DNA of 64,000 bases from CBDCFL01 sp965216135 (GCA_965216135.1 CBDCFL010000014.1:1-64000), one strand, 5' to 3'. Counted from the stretch's first letter, positions 45,450-54,623 are shown. The notes: generated from the sequence alone by a model not told the origin. Program-made: numbers and translations.

Positions 45450-46221
45450 GAAGGCGACTCCTGACCCCGAAGATTTGATCACTTTTTGTTCTTATGCAAG
45501 AGGCGACGGAAAGGCGATGCGGGGTGGACGTGCATCGGCATTGAGGCGAGTTATTCGCGCGGCAGGATAATATCCATCCGAGCGATCTTTTGTTCGGTGA
45601 ATTCGACAAGTTCTTGATAGCAGTCAATCACCGTTTGGCGAAGCCAAAGAAGTGCCGGATCATTGGCCAACCGTGAACTCCAAAAAAACCTGAACGATGA
45701 TTCCAAACCTCCGATTGGTGACTGCAATATGCGCAGATTGTGGACCTCTATGTCGTCCACAAGAGCAACGCCAAAACTGTTAGACAGGAAATTGGTGCGG
45801 GTGAGCAAAGGCGCGATGGCGCCAAAATCGGGAACGCGGGTGCCGATGGTGCGATCCAGCATTAACTCGGCCGTACGTCTTTCGATTGCGCCGCGGTCAA
45901 AGGCACCTATGTCAATCATAATATGCGGCCATCTCAGCCAGGCCGCTTGTGACCAGTTTTGCAAAGCCGGATGGCCGGAGCGGGAAAAGGTGTACATCGC
46001 TAAAGGCGGCATGGATTTGTCGGAGACACCGTCTGTCGGGCGGGTCTGACGGCCCAACATGGCCAAATCGACCAGGCCTTCGGCAACTTGCTTCGGGGTT
46101 CGCTCGGTCGGATGGGCCCACTCCAGCTTTACATTCGGTGCTTGGGCATTGACGCGCTCGTAGACCCGGCTCATCAGCCCCGGCAATGTTACCATGGCCA
46201 CCCGAAAGACGCGCTGACTAG

Positions 46222-47058
46222 GGGGTGTTGACGTTCATCGTGTTTGAATGACGATTGCAGCAAGCGAGATGAATGCTTTGAAGCTGTCATCTGTTTTGCA
46301 GGAACGCATTGCGATCCCTCTGTATTCCTTCAGCTTTCCGAAGAAGTTTTCGACCAGGTGACGCCATTTGTAGGTGTGGCGGTCGAACTCCGCCGGGAAG
46401 CGGCGGTTTGATTTTGGAGGGATTACCGGCTCGATCCCGGCACTGGTCAGCGCTTCGCGCAGCCAGTTCGCGTCGAAGGCACGGTCGGCGAGAAACTGGT
46501 CGCAGGTGAGGCCCTCGATCAGTGCGGCGGTACCCCGCAGGTCATGCGCCTGACCGGGCAGAAGGCGGAAGTCGATCAGATTGCCGAGCGCGTCCGTCAG
46601 AGCCATGATCTTTGTCGTTATCCCGCCGCGAGAGCGTCCGATGGCTTGGCTTTGAGTCCCCCTTTTGCGCCCTGACCGTGTCGGTGGACTTTGACGATAC
46701 TACCGTCGATCATCGTGTATTCGAAGTCTGCATCTTCGGCTAATACCCTGAACATACGATAGAAAGCGTCGGCCCTCACCCACCTTCGGAAGCGCTTGAA
46801 CACGCTGTTCCAGCGCCCGAACTCTTCCGGCAGGTCGCGCCAGGGGCATCCGGTCCGCGAGATCCAGAGAACTGCCTCGACAAACCGGCGCGGGTCAGGG
46901 CCGGTGCGACCGGGGTCGCATTCCCGGCCAAGGCAGTGCGGTGCGATGACAGCCCATTGGGCGTCGGTCAGAACTGTGCGGATCAAGGCTGCTCTCCTCT
47001 GTTTGCAACCTTGAATCAGTCATCAGCCGATTTGGGAATCCCTAAACGTCAACAAGCC
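46222..47058 (-). mobile_element. IS5-family element (IS427-like), copy B
   Basis: 837 bp, with the same ends as copy A and a CTAG duplication (46218-46221, 47059-47062). It lacks the 42-bp internal duplication of copy A and is the likely intact parent form. Inserted in the LysR gene. Confidence 0.93.
46235..46986 (-). CDS. IS5-family transposase, two frames (copy B, intact)
   Basis: orfA (46986-46618) begins MIRTVLTDAQWAVIAPHCLG and has the catalytic TMIDGSIVKVHRHGQGAKGG. orfB (46606-46235) has LADRAFDANWL and the FFGKLKEYRGIAMR Glu region and is identical to orfB of copy A. A -1 shift on the AAAAGGGGG run would fuse them. Unlike copy A there is no repeated PEEFGRWNSVFKR, so this copy is the probable source of transposase. 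Confidence 0.88.
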
Positions 47059-47346
47059 CTAGTTGCCGGATCGAAAGGTTGCGGCGGCGTGACGGCCCTT
47101 TGAATTGAGCGCAGGATCGGCCGCACATCGTCGATCAATTTCAGCGCAAATGGGCACGGCTGCATTTTTCCGTCGACTTTGACCATCAGCGGATCGCCCA
47201 GCTGGTCACGCAATCGGCCCAGCGCGTGGCTGACTGCGGATGGGGTTTTGCCCAGCTTATCGGCCGCGACCGTAACGCTGCGCGTGTCCATAAGTGCTTG
47301 GAATGTCACAAGCAAATTTAGGTCGAGGCGGTGCAGCTGAATTTCG

Positions 47347-47361
47347 TTCATTGTGAATGAA
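47347..47361. promoter_or_regulatory. Dyad over the LysR start codon
   Basis: TTCATT-GTG-AATGAA, a perfect 6-bp dyad that includes the LysR ATG. It lies in the 97-bp divergent gap to the sulfotransferase-like gene, where a LysR site is expected; a related ATTCTGTTCAATGAAT sequence lies near 47389-47404. Confidence 0.5.
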
Positions 47362-47447
47362 ATCGTTTCGTTTGAGAAAATATGAATTCTGTTCAATGAA
47401 TAAATGGCGACAGACCAAAACGCAACTGGGATAGACGGAGGATACCC

Positions 47448-48098
47448 ATGACCCTGCAAATTATCGGATCAGGCTTCGGCCGCACCGGCACGATGACGAT
47501 GAAGGACGCGCTTGACGTCCTTGAATTCGGGCCGACCCATCACATGACCGAGATTATGGAAAACCCGGATCAGCTGGGCCACTGGAAGGCGATATTTTCA
47601 GGCGCTGACGTCGATTGGGCCGACGTGTTCGAGGGTTACAATTCACAAGTCGATTGGCCCGGGGCGTCATGTTGGCAAAAGTCGATGATTGCCTTTCCGC
47701 AAGCCAAAGTTATCCACACCGAACGCCCGGAGGACGACTGGTGGAACAGCTTCAACAGCACGATTGGCAAATTCTTTGCGCTGTTCGATCAGCTCGAACT
47801 GCCGCCGGTATTCAAGGAAATCTTCACCGAAATGCGAGGCGGGATCATGCGCGGCAGCCTGTCTGACTTCACCGACCGCACGTCTGCAATCGCCGCCTAT
47901 CGGGCCAACAATCAAAAGGTGCGCGAAATGGTGCCCGCCGACAGGCTGCTGGTCTTCAATGTTGCTGACGGATGGGGCCCGCTTTGCCGTTTCTTGGACA
48001 AGCCAGAGCCCGCCACCAAGTTCCCGCATCATCATCTGCGCCGGGAATTCTGGGAACATTTCGGCGGTGAACCAGCAAGCCAGCCCGCCGTGGCGTGA
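47448..48098 (+). CDS. Sulfotransferase-family protein
   Basis: 216 residues. The start IIGSGFGRTGTMTMKDAL is the 5'-phosphosulfate (PAPS-type) loop of the Sulfotransfer_4 group, and KVIHTERPEDDWWNSF matches the second co-substrate region (R.P..W). No signal peptide. The acceptor is unknown. It is divergent from the broken LysR gene and followed after 84 bp by a methyltransferase gene in the same direction. Confidence 0.82.
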   Translation: MTLQIIGSGFGRTGTMTMKDALDVLEFGPTHHMTEIMENPDQLGHWKAIFSGADVDWADVFEGYNSQVDWPGASCWQKSMIAFPQAKVIHTERPEDDWWNSFNSTIGKFFALFDQLELPPVFKEIFTEMRGGIMRGSLSDFTDRTSAIAAYRANNQKVREMVPADRLLVFNVADGWGPLCRFLDKPEPATKFPHHHLRREFWEHFGGEPASQPAVA

Positions 48099-48182
48099 CA
48101 CAAATTGCCTCGCCATATGCCGCGCACGGCGGCGCTGGCGGGGCAGTGCGAACGACAGTAAAGCACCGAAAGGCCAAGCGAT

Positions 48183-48992
48183 ATGACCGAACTATCTTGC
48201 AATTTTGCCGGTGCGATCCCGATTACATACGACAGGTGCCTCGGCCCCAATATTTTCGATCCTTACGGGCGGGCGATAGCTGCGCGCGTTGCCGCAGCCA
48301 ATCCGGCCAATGTGCTGGAGCTGGCTGCAGGAACCGGGATTGTCACGCGACATCTGCGTGACAGTTTGCCCGCGGAAGTGGGCCTGACCGCGACCGATCT
48401 GAACGCGGACATGCTGAATATTGCACGCGCCAAGTTCGGCCCTCATGAGCCGGTCAGCTTTGGCCATGCGGACGCGCATTTGTTACCTTACGACGATAGC
48501 AGCTTTGATCTGATCGCCTGTCAGTTTGGGGTTATGTTTTTTCGCAACCGGATTGCTGCCTACAAGGAAGCCGCGCGGGTGGTCCGGCCCGGCGGACGCT
48601 TTTTGTTTTCGACCTGGGGCACGCAAGCCGAGAATCCGTTTTCAGAGATCGCGCATGAGACGCTGGCTAAGTTTTTCAACCATGAGCCACCGGGGTTTTA
48701 CAAGACTCCGTATTCGCAGCATGACCCGGATGCGGTGATCGCCGATCTCGCTGCGGCCGGACTGAGCGACGTCGCCCACACGGCGATTGCACATGAGCGG
48801 CAGGTGAAAGATTACGCCACCTTTGCCTATGGATTGATCGCCGGGCATCCGGCGTTTGAAGCCGGCCACAAGCGCGGGCGCGGCCCAAAAGCGATTAGTG
48901 ACGAGATTGCCGCCCGGATGCGGGCGCGGTTTGGCCCCGAACCATCCCAAATGCCGATGCTGGCGCATATGTTTGAGGTAAGGGTTGTGTGA
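48183..48992 (+). CDS. Class I SAM-dependent methyltransferase
   Basis: 269 residues. Motif I is VLELAAGTGIVTRHL, the acidic motif II is LTATDLNADML, and DLIACQFGVMFF with VVRPGGRFLFSTWG complete the Methyltransf_11-type fold. The N-terminal YDRCLGPNIFDPYGR is common in these small-molecule methyltransferases. Substrate unknown. It lies downstream of the sulfotransferase-like gene and ends just before the IS21 element. Confidence 0.85.
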   Translation: MTELSCNFAGAIPITYDRCLGPNIFDPYGRAIAARVAAANPANVLELAAGTGIVTRHLRDSLPAEVGLTATDLNADMLNIARAKFGPHEPVSFGHADAHLLPYDDSSFDLIACQFGVMFFRNRIAAYKEAARVVRPGGRFLFSTWGTQAENPFSEIAHETLAKFFNHEPPGFYKTPYSQHDPDAVIADLAAAGLSDVAHTAIAHERQVKDYATFAYGLIAGHPAFEAGHKRGRGPKAISDEIAARMRARFGPEPSQMPMLAHMFEVRVV

Positions 48993-49165
48993 CGGGGCAT
49001 GCGGGTGTTGCGAATCGCCTCTCGCACGCGGTTTACCTGTCAATGAGCGTTCAAAAGTGACCCGGCTTCAGCGTTTAAAAGTGACCCACCCGTGATGAGG
49101 CAAAGCCAGCAGGCGAGATGCCCTCAAATAGCGATCTCGTCTGCTGGCTTTGTTTGCGCTGCGGT

Positions 49166-49897
49166 TTATTGTTTTCGGGCCCTTTTACTCTGAGCGAACC
49201 GGTAGGATGTGTTTCCGGTTTCGATTATGGAGCAATGATGTGTCACCCTGTCGAGGAGCGCGGTTGTCATCTTGGGATCGCCGAAGACGGAGACCCATTC
49301 ACCGAACTCCAGGTTGGTGGTGATGATGACGCTGGTTTTCTCGTAGAGTTTGCTTATCAGATGGAACAGCAGCGCGCCGCCGGACTTTGGGAACGGGATG
49401 TAACCCAGCTCATCAATAATGACGCAATCCAGTGGCGTCAGTTGCCGGATGATCTTCCCGGCATTACCCTCGGCCTGCTCCCTGATCAGGGCGTTGATCA
49501 GATCCACAGCATTGAAGAAGCGGGCCTTTTTGCCCTGATTGATCAATGTGGTTCCCAGAGCAATGGCGATGTGGGTTTTGCCTGTGCCAGTTCCGCCCAC
49601 CAAAATGAGGTTGTGGGCGTCTTGGGTGAACTGTCCGGAGCAGAAGGGATCGATCCGAGCCTGAGTAACAGCGGCTGCGCTGTAATCGAAGGTGGCAAAA
49701 TCCTTGTGATGCGGGAACTTTGCAATCCGCATTTGATACTCGATTGAGCGGACCTGACGTTCTACGGTCTCAGCGTCGATCAGTTGTTTTATCGCAGTGG
49801 TCAGGCTCGGCGACTTGCGCGCGGACAGCAAATCATGTGCGCAAGCTGCCATTCCATGCAATCTAAGGCCAGCCAATTGATCAATGAGGGCATTCAT
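49166..49897 (-). CDS. istB: IS21 helper ATPase IstB
   Basis: 243 residues from the Met at 49897 (MNALIDQLAGLRLHGMAA). An AAA+ ATPase with Walker A GGTGTGKTH, Walker B CVIIDELGY and sensor TTNLEFGEW. It assists IstA in target selection. It starts within the end of istA (ATGA overlap). Intact, but without a working istA in this element it could only act with another copy. Confidence 0.92.
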   Translation of the reverse strand: MNALIDQLAGLRLHGMAACAHDLLSARKSPSLTTAIKQLIDAETVERQVRSIEYQMRIAKFPHHKDFATFDYSAAAVTQARIDPFCSGQFTQDAHNLILVGGTGTGKTHIAIALGTTLINQGKKARFFNAVDLINALIREQAEGNAGKIIRQLTPLDCVIIDELGYIPFPKSGGALLFHLISKLYEKTSVIITTNLEFGEWVSVFGDPKMTTALLDRVTHHCSIIETGNTSYRFAQSKRARKQ

Positions 49898-50445
49898 GCT
49901 GTCATCTCTCGGCGGGCGCACAATGTCTCATATCGTTTGCAGTTGGCCTCCGGGCGCATCGTCAGCATGGGATAGTCATAGCTTTGTGCCAGTGGGGGGA
50001 TGATCGGTTCGACCAACTGATTGATCAAGTTGATGACGGCAGGCAAGCGTAGGGTGTTTTGCGCGACAGCCAGATCACAGGCCGTTTCCACAACGTCAAT
50101 CCCGTGGTCTTGCGCCAGCATAAGAAGGTCTACAAACTCCCGATCTCCACCTTTGCCCTTCATGTAATGCACCCTGATCTGGTGCATGGCATCTGGCAGG
50201 TGCCAATCCACAAAGGGCGCGCCATCACGCAGGGCTCCGGGCTTGCGTACCAGCAAAGGGACATAATGCCAGGGCTCAAAGTAACTGATATTACGGGTAA
50301 AGTGACGTTTGTGCTCGGCGATCACATCTTGACCTGCAACCACTTTGACGCAACCGGCATAGGCCCGCAACGAGACATGGTTTCCAGCAAAACAGGCCGG
50401 AACGCTGTAGCGGTTGCTGTCATATTGAACCAGGCAACTAAACCA

Positions 50446-50865
50446 CTACCGGCTGATGCCGGTAGGTTTCCGTTTGGAGTGAAGCTCCAGATACTGAAGT
50501 ATGACATCGTCAGTCACATTGCCTGATGTGGTCGAGAAATATCCACGGGCCCAAAACCGCCTGCCCCAGTATCGTTTGCGCAGGTCCGGGAACTCCATCT
50601 GGATTTTGCGGGATGAGCGCCCCTTGATCCGCTGCATCACCGTCGACAGCGCCAGGTGCGGTGGGATCGACACGAACATATGAACGTGATCGTTCGACAG
50701 GACGCCCTTCTCGATCCGCACGCCCATTTCACTGCAGGTCTGGCGGATGATTTCACGCAAGCGCACCCGCATATCGCCGTGCAAAACCTTGAACCGATAC
50801 TTCGTAACCCAAACGATATGATATCGGTGATAAAATTTGGTATGACTACCAGTACAATAGGCCAT
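50446..50865 (-). CDS. tnpA: IS200-type Y1 (HUH) transposase TnpA
   Basis: 139 residues, normal length. The HUH motif is NDHVHMFVS and the catalytic Tyr is in ARGYFSTTSG. The start YHIVWVTKYRFKVL is family-typical. It cuts and joins single-stranded DNA. Its ribosome site and start codon lie in a 25-bp hairpin, so translation is probably kept very low. Confidence 0.94.
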   Translation of the reverse strand: MAYCTGSHTKFYHRYHIVWVTKYRFKVLHGDMRVRLREIIRQTCSEMGVRIEKGVLSNDHVHMFVSIPPHLALSTVMQRIKGRSSRKIQMEFPDLRKRYWGRRFWARGYFSTTSGNVTDDVILQYLELHSKRKPTGISR

Positions 50866-50927
50866 GAGCCTTCCCCCTGATTTTGGCTTTCACCCAAGGG
50901 CGAGCCAAAATCAGGGGGAAGGCTCAT
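50864..50927 (-). promoter_or_regulatory. 25-bp hairpin sequestering the tnpA start
   Basis: Perfect 25-bp arms at 50864-50888 and 50903-50927 with a 14-base loop. In the tnpA mRNA the proximal arm includes GGGGGAAGG (ribosome site) and the start codon. IS200 is known to limit its own expression by 5' stem-loops that block ribosomes and stop read-through; this one fits that scheme. Confidence 0.8.
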
Positions 50928-52095
50928 CAGAATTTAGCTGAAGCAGACCGGCTGGAAGCCGGTGGCTCTGACCCTAAGAATTGGAAAGTAGAGCGCACCC
51001 GAACGGCCTTCTCAACATAGCCATCAAAAGGGCGGCCGAGAGGGCGCAGTTCAGCCTGTTCTGCAGCAAAGACAGCATCAACTGTCTGATCCTGTCGCTC
51101 TGGATGGGGGCGTGATCCAAGGGCATCAGCCAGGCATTCAGGCCCTCCAAATCATCAAAAGCCAGTTTGGGCGTGAACAGCCGACTGCGCAAAAACTGCA
51201 CCTGGTTTTCGACCTGACCCTTTTCCCAGCCCGACGCGGGCGTGCAGGCCACCGGTTCCATGACATAGTGGTTCATCAAGGCCAGAAAGCGTGGGTGAAA
51301 GATCCGGTCTTTCGAGCGCGATACATAGGTCACCATTGTCTTGGGATTATCGATGATCACACGGCGCGGAACCCCGCCATAAAAGGTCAACGCTCTCACG
51401 AAAGCGTCAAGCACCATCTCTTGAGGTTCCCCGGGGTAGGCCACAACAAAGGGCTTGCGGCTGTGCACAGACGGAAGTGTGCAATCTTCACCTTCTGGGC
51501 AATTCCGCCCAAGACGACATGTTCTTCGCTCCAGTCAAACTGCAGCGCATCGCCAGACTGGAACTGCAACGGAATGAACGCATCTCCTGACCTCAAACCC
51601 GTGCGTTTCAGGTCTCGAACAAAACGCTGAACTGGCGAATACGACCCCGTATATCCTTCCAAAACCAGCTGCTCATAAAGCTTCACCCCTGTCCGACGTT
51701 CTCGGCGAGGGCGCTTCAGGTCCTGCTCAAACAAGGTTTGGAGCCGCTCTTCATAGTCACACAATTTGTGCCGAACTGGATCAACCTGACGATGGTAGCT
51801 CGGAGGCGAGCTGTCCTTCAGATACTTCCTGATCGTGTTCCGCGACAATCCCGTCTCCCGGCCCACAGATCTAATACTTCGCCCATCACGCAAAACCATG
51901 CGACGGATCTTCGCTGCACTTTCCATCAATATCACCTGCTCATTCTCCGCGCTAATACGCGCGGACGTTAACAAAACAAGAGGGTCAATTTTAAACGATC
52001 ATAACCCACCTAAGTGGGTCAGTTTTGCATGCCGATTCACAGTTTACCGTTTGTTAATAATTGAGCCGAAAACCGGGCCGGTAAACCGAAATTGG

Positions 52096-52110
52096 TTAAA
52101 AATTCGTTAC
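52096..52110 (+). promoter_or_regulatory. CtrA-box-like site
   Basis: TTAA-N7-TTAC, matching the alphaproteobacterial CtrA consensus TTAA-N7-TTAA/C. It lies in a locally AT-rich stretch, ~290 bp from the next start codon. Chance occurrence cannot be excluded. Confidence 0.4.
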
Positions 52111-52214
52111 CATCTAAAGGCGAATAGATGGAAAAAATATGCAACTTATGTGATTATTTTGGTTGATTCCCGCCACAATCAAAACTAAGCTGATTACCGC
52201 AAGCAGCAGAACTG

Positions 52215-52275
52215 GTTGCCGATCGGGGTGCTACACCCACCCCACCCCTCGCTCCCTTGCACCCCGATCGGCAAC
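52215..52275. other. 17-bp hairpin with a G-quadruplex motif in its loop
   Basis: Arms GTTGCCGATCGGGGTGC (52215-52231) and its exact inverse (52259-52275) flank a 27-base loop. On the minus strand the loop reads as four G runs (GGG, GGGG, GGGG, GGG) separated by 5, 1 and 1 bases, a canonical quadruplex pattern. The plus strand is C-rich accordingly. Confidence 0.85.
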
Positions 52276-52396
52276 TGCTGTTTTCCCCACATCACCAAAG
52301 ACCGCCCATCGCACCCGCCCGGTCCCGGCCCGCGGCTTGCTTTGCTGCCAAAACTTGGCCATAAGCTGACAAGCACAAGTCCAGGGACATTTGCCG

Positions 52397-52708
52397 ATGC
52401 GCGCCCGAATTTACCGACCCTCCAGAACCGCGATGTCATCGGGCACGGCACAGAGCCAGCATTGGGTGCTGGAATTTTCGCCGAGCGCCGCGCGGTCGGT
52501 TGACCCGCTGATGGGCTGGACATCGTCCGATGACACCCAGGCCCAGGTGCGGCTGATTTTTGACAGCAAAGAGGCTGCGCTCGATTACGCGCGCGCCCAG
52601 GGGATCGAGGCCGCGGTGAGCGAGCCCAACAAGCGCAAGTCGCATATCCGCCCTGGCGGCTATGGCGACAATTTCGCCACCAACCGGCGGACCGTGTGGA
52701 CCCACTAG
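52397..52708 (+). CDS. NADH-quinone oxidoreductase accessory subunit, NDUFS4 (18 kDa) type
   Basis: 103 residues of the ETC complex I subunit family, the bacterial counterpart of mitochondrial NDUFS4, found in alphaproteobacteria as an accessory subunit near the N-module. Recognised by ARIYRPSRTAMSSG at the start, WVLEF, DPLMGWTSSDDTQAQVRL, F.SKEAALDYARAQGI and the end KSHIRPGGYGDNFATNRRTVWTH. The ATG at 52397 is used; a TTG at 52391 is possible. It stands alone, ahead of tRNA-Arg. Confidence 0.9.
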   Translation: MRARIYRPSRTAMSSGTAQSQHWVLEFSPSAARSVDPLMGWTSSDDTQAQVRLIFDSKEAALDYARAQGIEAAVSEPNKRKSHIRPGGYGDNFATNRRTVWTH

Positions 52709-52856
52709 CGCCTCGCGCGCTTAATCTGAAGCACTTGCGATGCTCTATATATTTGATTTTGCGCGCAATTTATCCCCGAAAACCGGTGTCCATTTTTCGG
52801 ATTGTGCTCTAAACGTCTTGATATTGGCGAGCGGCCCGCGCCATACAACCGCCAGC

Positions 52857-52933
52857 GGGCCCATAGCTCAACTGGATAGAGCAGCTGACTTCTAATCAGC
52901 AGGTTGAGGGTTCGAGTCCTTCTGGGCCCGCCA
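52857..52933 (+). tRNA. tRNA-Arg (TCT)
   Basis: 77 nt with encoded CCA. Acceptor arms GGGCCCA and TGGGCCC, D-arm with AGCTCAACTGGATAGAGCA, anticodon arm CTGACTTCTAATCAG (anticodon TCT) and T-arm GGGTTCGAGTCC. Reads AGA and possibly AGG. The 3' part is antisense to the end of the broken exo/endonuclease-family gene. Confidence 0.97.
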
Positions 52934-53458
52934 GGCCGTATTCGAGTGGCGTGCGGGCGCTGTTTGGCCAAATCTCAGTGATGACCGGCAGATGGTCGGA
53001 CGGGTGCGGATGGTCGGCGGTTTGCGGGGGAAACATCCTGGCTGACAGCTGGTGGCAATGGGCAATGCGGTCGAGCGGCAGCAATGGCAGGCGTGCCGGG
53101 AAGGTGCGACCGGGTGTCAGCAAGGTGTAATCGCGCGCCAGACCGCCAAGGCCCCTGGTGCGCGACCATTCGTTGAAGTCCCCCATGATAATGGTTGGCC
53201 GGTCGCTCAGGGCATCGAGTTCCCGGCGGATGCGCAATAACTGCGCCCGCCGAGACCGGCGCATCAGGCCCAGATGCACGCCCGCGATCCGAAGCGGTCC
53301 GGCACGGGTATCCATATCGGCAAACACCGCGCCGCGCGGTTCAAGGCCGGGCAATGCGATCCGGTGAATATCTTGCACGACAATGTCGTCGCGGGCGAGC
53401 ATCGCGATGCCATGCCAGCCAAGGCCCTGCTCGTGATCGGCAATTGGCAGTGGACTAA

Positions 53459-54623
53459 TACCACCGAGCGGAATGCCTGACTCACGTTGGGGATTCCCAA
53501 GCGGTCCGATCTCTGACTCAATGTGGTGAACCAATGAGGTTCGCCATGGCAGCGCCTATCGACTTACGGAACGATTTTGACAGCGTCTCACTGCGGCGCC
53601 TCGCGAAGAGGACCAGGGACGCGACCCAGAGCCGTCGTCTGCTGGCGTTGGCCGAGGTCTACGATGGTGGCAGCAGGACGGATGCGTCGCGGATCGGCGG
53701 CGTCGGTCTGCAGATCATTCGCGACTGGGTGCTGCGCTTCAACGCCCGCGGACCGGACGGGCTGGTCGATGGGAAGTCACCGGGCGCACCCTCGAAGCTC
53801 AACGCCGATCACCGCCGCGCACTGGCGGAGGTTGTTGAGGCCGGCCCGGTCCCGGCGGTGGACGGCGTCGTGCGCTGGCGGCGCAAGGACCTGGCGCGGT
53901 GGCTCTTGGAGACGTTCGCCATCTCGCTCGACGAGACCACGGTCGGGCGCGAGTTGAAGGCGCTCGGCTTCGCCAAGATCTCGGCGCGGCCGCGCCACTA
54001 CGCGCAAAACGAGCTGGCCGTCGAGGCTTTTAAAAAAAACTTCCCCGCCGAACTGGCGAAAATCCGGGCGAGGCTCCCGAAAGGCGTCGAGATAGAGCTG
54101 TGGTGGCAAGATGAAGCCCGCATCGGCCAGAAGAATAAGCTCACACGCCGATGGGCCAGACGTGGCACGCGCCCGCGGGCGCCCCGCGACCAGCGCACCG
54201 AATGGGCCTATATCTTCGGCGCGATCTGTCCCGCGAAGGGGAAAGGCGCCGGGCTGGTCATGCCCTGGTGCGACACCGACGCCATGGCGGCGCACCTCAT
54301 CGAGATCAGTGCCGCCGTCGATCCCGGCGCCCATGCGGTGCTGATCGTCGATCAGGCCGGTTGGCACTTGACGCCCAAGCTGGCGATCCCCGACAACATC
54401 ACCGTCCTGGCGCTGCCGCCACGATCGCCCGAGTTGAACCCGGTGGAGAATGTCTGGCAATTCATGCGCGACAACTGGTTGTCGAACCGGATCTTCAAAT
54501 CCTACGAAGACATCGTCGCGCTGTGCTGCCAAGCCTGGAACAACCTCATCGACCAACCATGGAAGATCATGTCCCTCGGCATGCGCAAATGGGCGCATGG
54601 GTTCTGATCAATGACCGTTGGTA
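53459..54623 (+). mobile_element. IS630-family element (copy c), intact
   Basis: 1165 bp with ends TACCACCGAGCGG and CCGTTGGTA and flanking TAA (53456-53458, 54624-54626), the reverse of the TTA seen at copies a, b and d. It carries one full-length transposase gene and is a different lineage from copies b and d. Confidence 0.9.
53546..54607 (+). CDS. IS630-family transposase, full length
   Basis: 353 residues from the ATG at 53546 (MAAPIDLRNDFDSVSLRRLA). The helix-turn-helix part includes ASRIGGVGLQIIRDWVLRF. The DDE core has WQDEARIG, IVDQAGWH and ELNPVENVWQ. A run of eight A near 54032 (FKKNFPAEL) keeps the frame continuous, whereas copies a and d have seven. Probably active. Confidence 0.92.
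   Translation: MAAPIDLRNDFDSVSLRRLAKRTRDATQSRRLLALAEVYDGGSRTDASRIGGVGLQIIRDWVLRFNARGPDGLVDGKSPGAPSKLNADHRRALAEVVEAGPVPAVDGVVRWRRKDLARWLLETFAISLDETTVGRELKALGFAKISARPRHYAQNELAVEAFKKNFPAELAKIRARLPKGVEIELWWQDEARIGQKNKLTRRWARRGTRPRAPRDQRTEWAYIFGAICPAKGKGAGLVMPWCDTDAMAAHLIEISAAVDPGAHAVLIVDQAGWHLTPKLAIPDNITVLALPPRSPELNPVENVWQFMRDNWLSNRIFKSYEDIVALCCQAWNNLIDQPWKIMSLGMRKWAHGF

Larger units (their letters stand above)
45551..47351 (-). pseudogene. LysR-family regulator disrupted by IS5-type element
   Basis: The 5' part (47351-47063) encodes the LysR helix-turn-helix (LDLNLLVTFQALMDTRSVTVAADKLGKTPSAVSHALGRLRDQLGDPLMV). The 3' part (46217-45551) encodes the substrate-binding domain (VAMVTLPGLMSRVYERVNAQAPNVKLEW...). 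Removing the IS and one CTAG joins FDPAT to SQRVFRVAMV in frame. The gene is divergent from the sulfotransferase-like gene, which it probably controlled. A truncated DNA-binding half could still be made. Confidence 0.92.
50430..50985 (-). mobile_element. IS200/IS605-family element (tnpA only)
   Basis: About 550 bp inserted in istA. It has no inverted terminal repeats, but small subterminal hairpins at both ends (TACCGG/CCGGTA near 50446-50463, ACCGGCT/AGCCGGT near 50947-50963) as recognised by Y1 transposases. It encodes TnpA only. Ends are approximate, placed by continuity of istA. Confidence 0.82.
49894..51926 (-). pseudogene. istA: IS21 transposase IstA, broken by IS200 and frameshifts
   Basis: Four pieces on the minus strand. 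The N-terminal helix-turn-helix part (GRSIRSVGRETGLSRNTIRKYL, ending near LQFDWSEEHVVLGG) runs to about 51440. A frame change there leads to the DDE part (KPFVVAYPGEPQEMVLDAF, RRVIIDNPKTMV, WEKGQVENQV). A second shift near 51085 leads to VDAVFAAEQAELRPLGRPFDGYVEKAV. After the IS200 insert the rest follows (LVQYDSNRYSVPACFAG...). The element cannot move by itself. Confidence 0.85.
49045..52029 (-). mobile_element. IS21-family element carrying a nested IS200
   Basis: About 3.0 kb. Each end has two copies of a TTNAAA.TGACCC-type repeat (49050-49090; 51982-52029), the multiple terminal repeats expected in IS21. It contains istB intact and istA broken. End coordinates are accurate to a few bases only. 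Confidence 0.82.
52030..52396. other. Gene-less spacer with promoter-like and structured DNA
   Basis: 367 bp between IS21 and the NDUFS4-like gene. The first 150 bp are AT-rich for this genome and hold a CtrA-like site (52096-52110). A 17-bp inverted repeat with a C-rich loop follows (52215-52275). No coding frame is supported, so the gene once driven from here may have been lost or the site serves the gene at 52397. Confidence 0.6.

Noticed and set aside
43287..45482. Convergent 427-residue frame on the plus strand across uvrB (44181-45464)
   Set aside because: It mirrors uvrB codons, has no motif, and uvrB on the other strand is full length with all helicase motifs.
52705..52971. 88-residue frame with GGPRRTRTLNLLIRSQLLYPVELWA
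   Set aside because: It is the antisense translation of tRNA-Arg and its flanks, a common annotation artefact.
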